Made by a program: the position numbers and the translations under genes
Notes under the pieces: model-generated
Databases searched by the model: none
What the model saw: only the letters and a program-made list of their open reading frames with translations
What the model was told of the DNA's origin: nothing
Part shown: positions 61,306 to 64,000 of the stretch, one piece after another
Numbering within the stretch: the first letter of the stretch is position 1
Layout of the letters: each line of letters starts with the position of its first letter
Origin: CAZJUP01 sp964549275
Lineage (GTDB): Bacteria; Fidelibacterota; Marinisomatia; Marinisomatales; TCS55
DNA: 64,000 nt
Direction of reading: 5' to 3'
NCBI GenBank assembly: GCA_964549275.1
Contig: CAZJUP010000001.1
Coordinates: 1-64,000, forward strand

Positions 61306-63066
61306 ATGGATAGTACTATGAAAAGTAAAAAAATAACTGGAGCAGAAATCATATGGGAATGTTTGATAAAGGAAGGGGTTGAGGTTGTGTTTGGTTACCC
61401 CGGTGGGGCCATACTTCCTGCATATGATGCCTTAAATCAATACAGAGGTCAAATTCACCACGTTCTGCCACGCCATGAACAAGGAGCAACGCATATGGCA
61501 GACGGGTATGCCAGAGCCAGCGGAAAAGTGGGGGTTGCCATGGCTACGTCAGGCCCTGGTGCTACCAATATGATAACCGGAATGGCCACCGCCATGATGG
61601 ATTCTTCACCGATAGTTTGTATCACTGGGCAGGTTCCCCGTGCAGCAATTGGTTCTGATGCCTTTCAAGAATGTGATATTACAGGTGCAGTATTGCCCGT
61701 CACAAAACACAGTTATCTTGTCATGGATGTGAAAGAGTTGGCGGAAACAATTCGGGAAGCTTTTTACATTGCCCGCTCCGGCCGTCCCGGACCAGTACTT
61801 ATTGATATTCCGAAGGATGTACAAAATGACACAACTGAATTTGTTTATCCAACAGAATCGATTGTTTTGCCTGGGTATGAAATACCGCAAGAATTGCCGG
61901 ACGATCAGATTAAAAGCGCACTGGATTTGATTCATGAATCCGAGCGCCCAGTTTTATTTGCCGGACATGGGGTTCTACTTTCCGGAGCATCAAAAGAAAT
62001 GCTAGAATTAGCAGAAAAAGCCCAAATACCCATTGCCACAACTTTGTTAGGAATTGGTGGGGTGCCGGATAGTCACCCTTTGGTTTTAGGAATGATGGGG
62101 ATGCATGGCGAATCTTGGGTAAATCAGGCAATTCAGGAGGCTGATCTAATTATCGCTTGCGGTATGCGTTTTGATGATCGGGTTACTGGAAATCTCAAAA
62201 CATATTCTCCTCATTCCAAAAAAATTCACATTGAAATAGATGCGTCTGAAATAAATAAAACCGTAAAAGTGGATTTGGCAATTTACGGTGACTTAAAAAC
62301 AGTTTTACGGTCCGTTAATCCTCGTGTTAAATCCCAGAATAGAAAATCTTGGCTTGAACGGATTTCTAAATGGCATCAGGAATCTCAGAGAAGAGATGTA
62401 TTGAATATAGAATCTCCAACTCTATTAGGGGCACAAGTTGTTCGTGAAATCTGGGAAGGCACGAGCGGTGACGCTGTTATCGTATCTGATGTGGGTCAGC
62501 ACCAAATGCTGGAAGCACAGTATTATGAGCATAATGAACCGCGAACCCTTTTAACATCAGGTGGTTTGGGGACGATGGGGTTTAGTCTTCCTGCAGCTAT
62601 TGGCGCAAGCTTCCACGAAAAAAACAGAGAGATATGGGTAGTGGTTGGGGATGGAAGTATCCAAATGACCATTATGGAATTGGCAACAGCAGTTCAGGAA
62701 CAGGCGAATATTAATATTGCCATTATCAATAATGGCTACTTGGGAATGGTTCGGCAGTGGCAACAATTGTTTTACGAGGCGCGCTATGCTGAAACACCTA
62801 TATCAAGTCCGGATTATATTGCATTGGCTAAAGCCTACGGACTCAATGGTCAGCGAGTAAATCGTCTGGAGGACATTATTCCGGCAATGAAAAAAGCGCA
62901 GAAAGAAAAAGGCCCTTCTTTAATTGAATTTGTGGTGGAAGAGCATGATATGGTATATCCCATGGTCCCGGCAGGAGCTGACCTTCATGATATGATACAA
63001 AGGCCTTTGGCTCAAGATAATTCAAATGGGCAAGTACGAAAGAAAAAGGAATCGGTAATAAAATGA
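61306..63066 (+). CDS. ilvB: Acetolactate synthase, large subunit
   Basis: ATG 61306 gives 586 residues (the in-frame GTG at 61288 lies inside ilvD). The catalytic Glu in RHEQGATHMADGYARAS, FAD-region ATSGPGATNMITG and the ThDP motif GDGSIQMTIMELATA through NNGYLGMVRQWQQ are present. It condenses pyruvate units for valine/leucine/isoleucine synthesis. It overlaps ilvN by the ATGA arrangement at 63063. Confidence 0.97.
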   Translation: MDSTMKSKKITGAEIIWECLIKEGVEVVFGYPGGAILPAYDALNQYRGQIHHVLPRHEQGATHMADGYARASGKVGVAMATSGPGATNMITGMATAMMDSSPIVCITGQVPRAAIGSDAFQECDITGAVLPVTKHSYLVMDVKELAETIREAFYIARSGRPGPVLIDIPKDVQNDTTEFVYPTESIVLPGYEIPQELPDDQIKSALDLIHESERPVLFAGHGVLLSGASKEMLELAEKAQIPIATTLLGIGGVPDSHPLVLGMMGMHGESWVNQAIQEADLIIACGMRFDDRVTGNLKTYSPHSKKIHIEIDASEINKTVKVDLAIYGDLKTVLRSVNPRVKSQNRKSWLERISKWHQESQRRDVLNIESPTLLGAQVVREIWEGTSGDAVIVSDVGQHQMLEAQYYEHNEPRTLLTSGGLGTMGFSLPAAIGASFHEKNREIWVVVGDGSIQMTIMELATAVQEQANINIAIINNGYLGMVRQWQQLFYEARYAETPISSPDYIALAKAYGLNGQRVNRLEDIIPAMKKAQKEKGPSLIEFVVEEHDMVYPMVPAGADLHDMIQRPLAQDNSNGQVRKKKESVIK

Positions 63067-63626
63067 AACAAACACTTATAACACTAGTGGAAGATAAGCC
63101 AGGAGTTCTTAATAGAATTTCCAGTCTTTTTCGCAGAAGAAATTTTAACATTGAAAGTCTGGTTGTAGGTCATAGCGAAACACCTGGGGTAAGCCGAATG
63201 ACCATTGTGGCCAATGAGCCGGATTCAAGAAAACGCGGGAATATATATTTTAATCTGCTGAAGCTCATTAATGTGATTGCAGTAAAAGATGTTTCTCATT
63301 TACCGACTATTGAACGGGAACTGATCTTTATAAAAGTTGAAGCTGGACCGGAACAGTTGAATGATGTCAATGCTGTTGTAAAAAAGTACGGAGCCAGGAT
63401 TGCAGACATGGGTGCAGATACTGTCATTATTGAAGCCACTGACAGCGAATCCATAATTAATAGGTTAATAGAAGATCTTTTTCCATTTGAAATTACTGAA
63501 ATTATGCGAACGGGGAAAATTGCCATGAGAAAAGGGAAAACCCACAAGGTAAGTTCCAGTAAAATAAATGCAAAGGCGGATGATCCTTATTGGACACCCG
63601 AACATATCAATACCTATCACAATTAA
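63063..63626 (+). CDS. ilvN: Acetolactate synthase, small regulatory subunit
   Basis: This 187-residue subunit has an N-terminal ACT domain (LVEDKPGVLNRISSLFRRRN, IESLVVG) for valine feedback and the conserved C-terminal domain (MRTGKIAMRKG). It associates with IlvB, whose gene it overlaps by four bases. Also called ilvH in some species. Confidence 0.95.
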   Translation: MKQTLITLVEDKPGVLNRISSLFRRRNFNIESLVVGHSETPGVSRMTIVANEPDSRKRGNIYFNLLKLINVIAVKDVSHLPTIERELIFIKVEAGPEQLNDVNAVVKKYGARIADMGADTVIIEATDSESIINRLIEDLFPFEITEIMRTGKIAMRKGKTHKVSSSKINAKADDPYWTPEHINTYHN

Positions 63627-63639
63627 CAAAAAGGAACCC

Positions 63640-64000
63640 ATGAAAGAAATCAATATAAACGGTTATTCGGAAACGATTGTTGAACGATCAGATTTTCCAT
63701 TAGAATTATGTCAAGACATTCTAAAAAATGAAGTAACAGCTATTTTAGGGTATGGACCTCAGGGCAGGGGACAGGGACTTAATATGAGAGATCAAGGATT
63801 TAAAGTTATCCTGGGTTTGCGGAAAGGCCGTAGCTGGAATCAAGCTCTGGACGATGGATGGATTGAAGGCGAAACATTGTTTGAGTTGGAAGAAGCTACA
63901 CGCCGCGGGACCATAATACAATTCCTGCTTTCAGATGCAGGCCAAATTCAGGCTTGGCCAATGGTTAAATCGAATTTAAAAGAAGGAAACGCCCTTTATT
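63640..64000 (+). CDS. ilvC: Ketol-acid reductoisomerase, 3' truncated by window end
   Basis: An ATG at 63640 follows AAAGGAAC. The 120 codons visible encode LGYGPQGRGQGLNMRDQGF (dinucleotide-binding loop) and LLSDAGQIQAWPMVK, matching the Bacteroidetes-type KARI. It reduces and isomerises acetolactate. The reading frame is still open at the end of the window. Confidence 0.93.
   Translation, partial: MKEININGYSETIVERSDFPLELCQDILKNEVTAILGYGPQGRGQGLNMRDQGFKVILGLRKGRSWNQALDDGWIEGETLFELEEATRRGTIIQFLLSDAGQIQAWPMVKSNLKEGNALY

Noticed and set aside
1..64000. tRNA, rRNA, CRISPR arrays and insertion sequences
   Set aside because: No cloverleaf-like segment, rRNA motif, regular spaced repeat or transposase was found when reading the gaps and both strands.

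Overview
This window looks like a chromosomal segment from a Gram-negative bacterium of the Fibrobacteres-Chlorobi-Bacteroidetes (FCB) superphylum, most likely Candidatus Marinimicrobia (SAR406) or a close relative. This is inference. It rests on a short 284-residue primary sigma factor, LPS/Kdo genes (kdsB, kdsA, kdsC, lptC, lptB, lpxH), DUF2723, DUF4835-like and DUF4139-like proteins, many signal peptides ending in a Gly-Gln pair, moderate-to-low GC, and frequent ATGA/TAATG overlaps. No rRNA, tRNA, insertion sequence or CRISPR array was seen.

Layout. (1) 1-1476: an integron-like platform. It has a XerC/D-type tyrosine recombinase (+), a divergent one-gene cassette (-) and an attC-like hairpin directly after the cassette gene. 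(2) 1473-4812: housekeeping genes (rsmA, primary sigma factor, rpsU, phosphohexomutase). (3) 4922-11482: a compact bacterial microcompartment (BMC) locus. It holds a SorC/DeoR-type regulator with two palindromic operators, an RpiB-like/DeoC fusion enzyme, a double-type BMC-T, BMC-H, BMC-P, a CoA-acylating aldehyde dehydrogenase, a single-type BMC-T and two more BMC-P. Gene content matches the sugar-phosphate-utilising (SPU) class, and the shell proteins resemble the Haliangium ochraceum set. The likely chemistry is deoxyribose-5-phosphate to acetaldehyde plus glyceraldehyde-3-phosphate, then acetaldehyde to acetyl-CoA inside the shell. (4) 11607-35322: rRNA methyltransferase, K+ channel plus cNMP-binding protein, valS, recG, a DUF2723 membrane protein and glycosyltransferase, cca, Yip1, and a TolC/MacA/MacB-type export system with two permeases. 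(5) 35398-46673: gatC, kdsB, pyrG, kdsA, kdsC, lptC, lptB, rpoN, hflK, hflC, hslV, hslU, argF. (6) 46711-49799 (-): lpxH, a HEAT-repeat lipoprotein and a secreted coiled-coil protein. (7) 49949-59239: a gluzincin/TolB-propeller/outer-membrane-barrel fusion, radA, tgt, several exported proteins and a NUDIX hydrolase. (8) 59240-64000: the ilvD-ilvB-ilvN-ilvC operon. It is preceded by a 54-codon ORF whose end is packed with Ile, Leu and Val codons, a probable attenuation leader peptide.

The most unusual parts are the BMC locus (domain fusion, altered isomerase active site, internal targeting-helix candidate, structured intergenic RNA, no local CoA/NAD recycling enzymes), the cassette platform run by a recombinase without the integron-specific insertion, and the ilv leader peptide.
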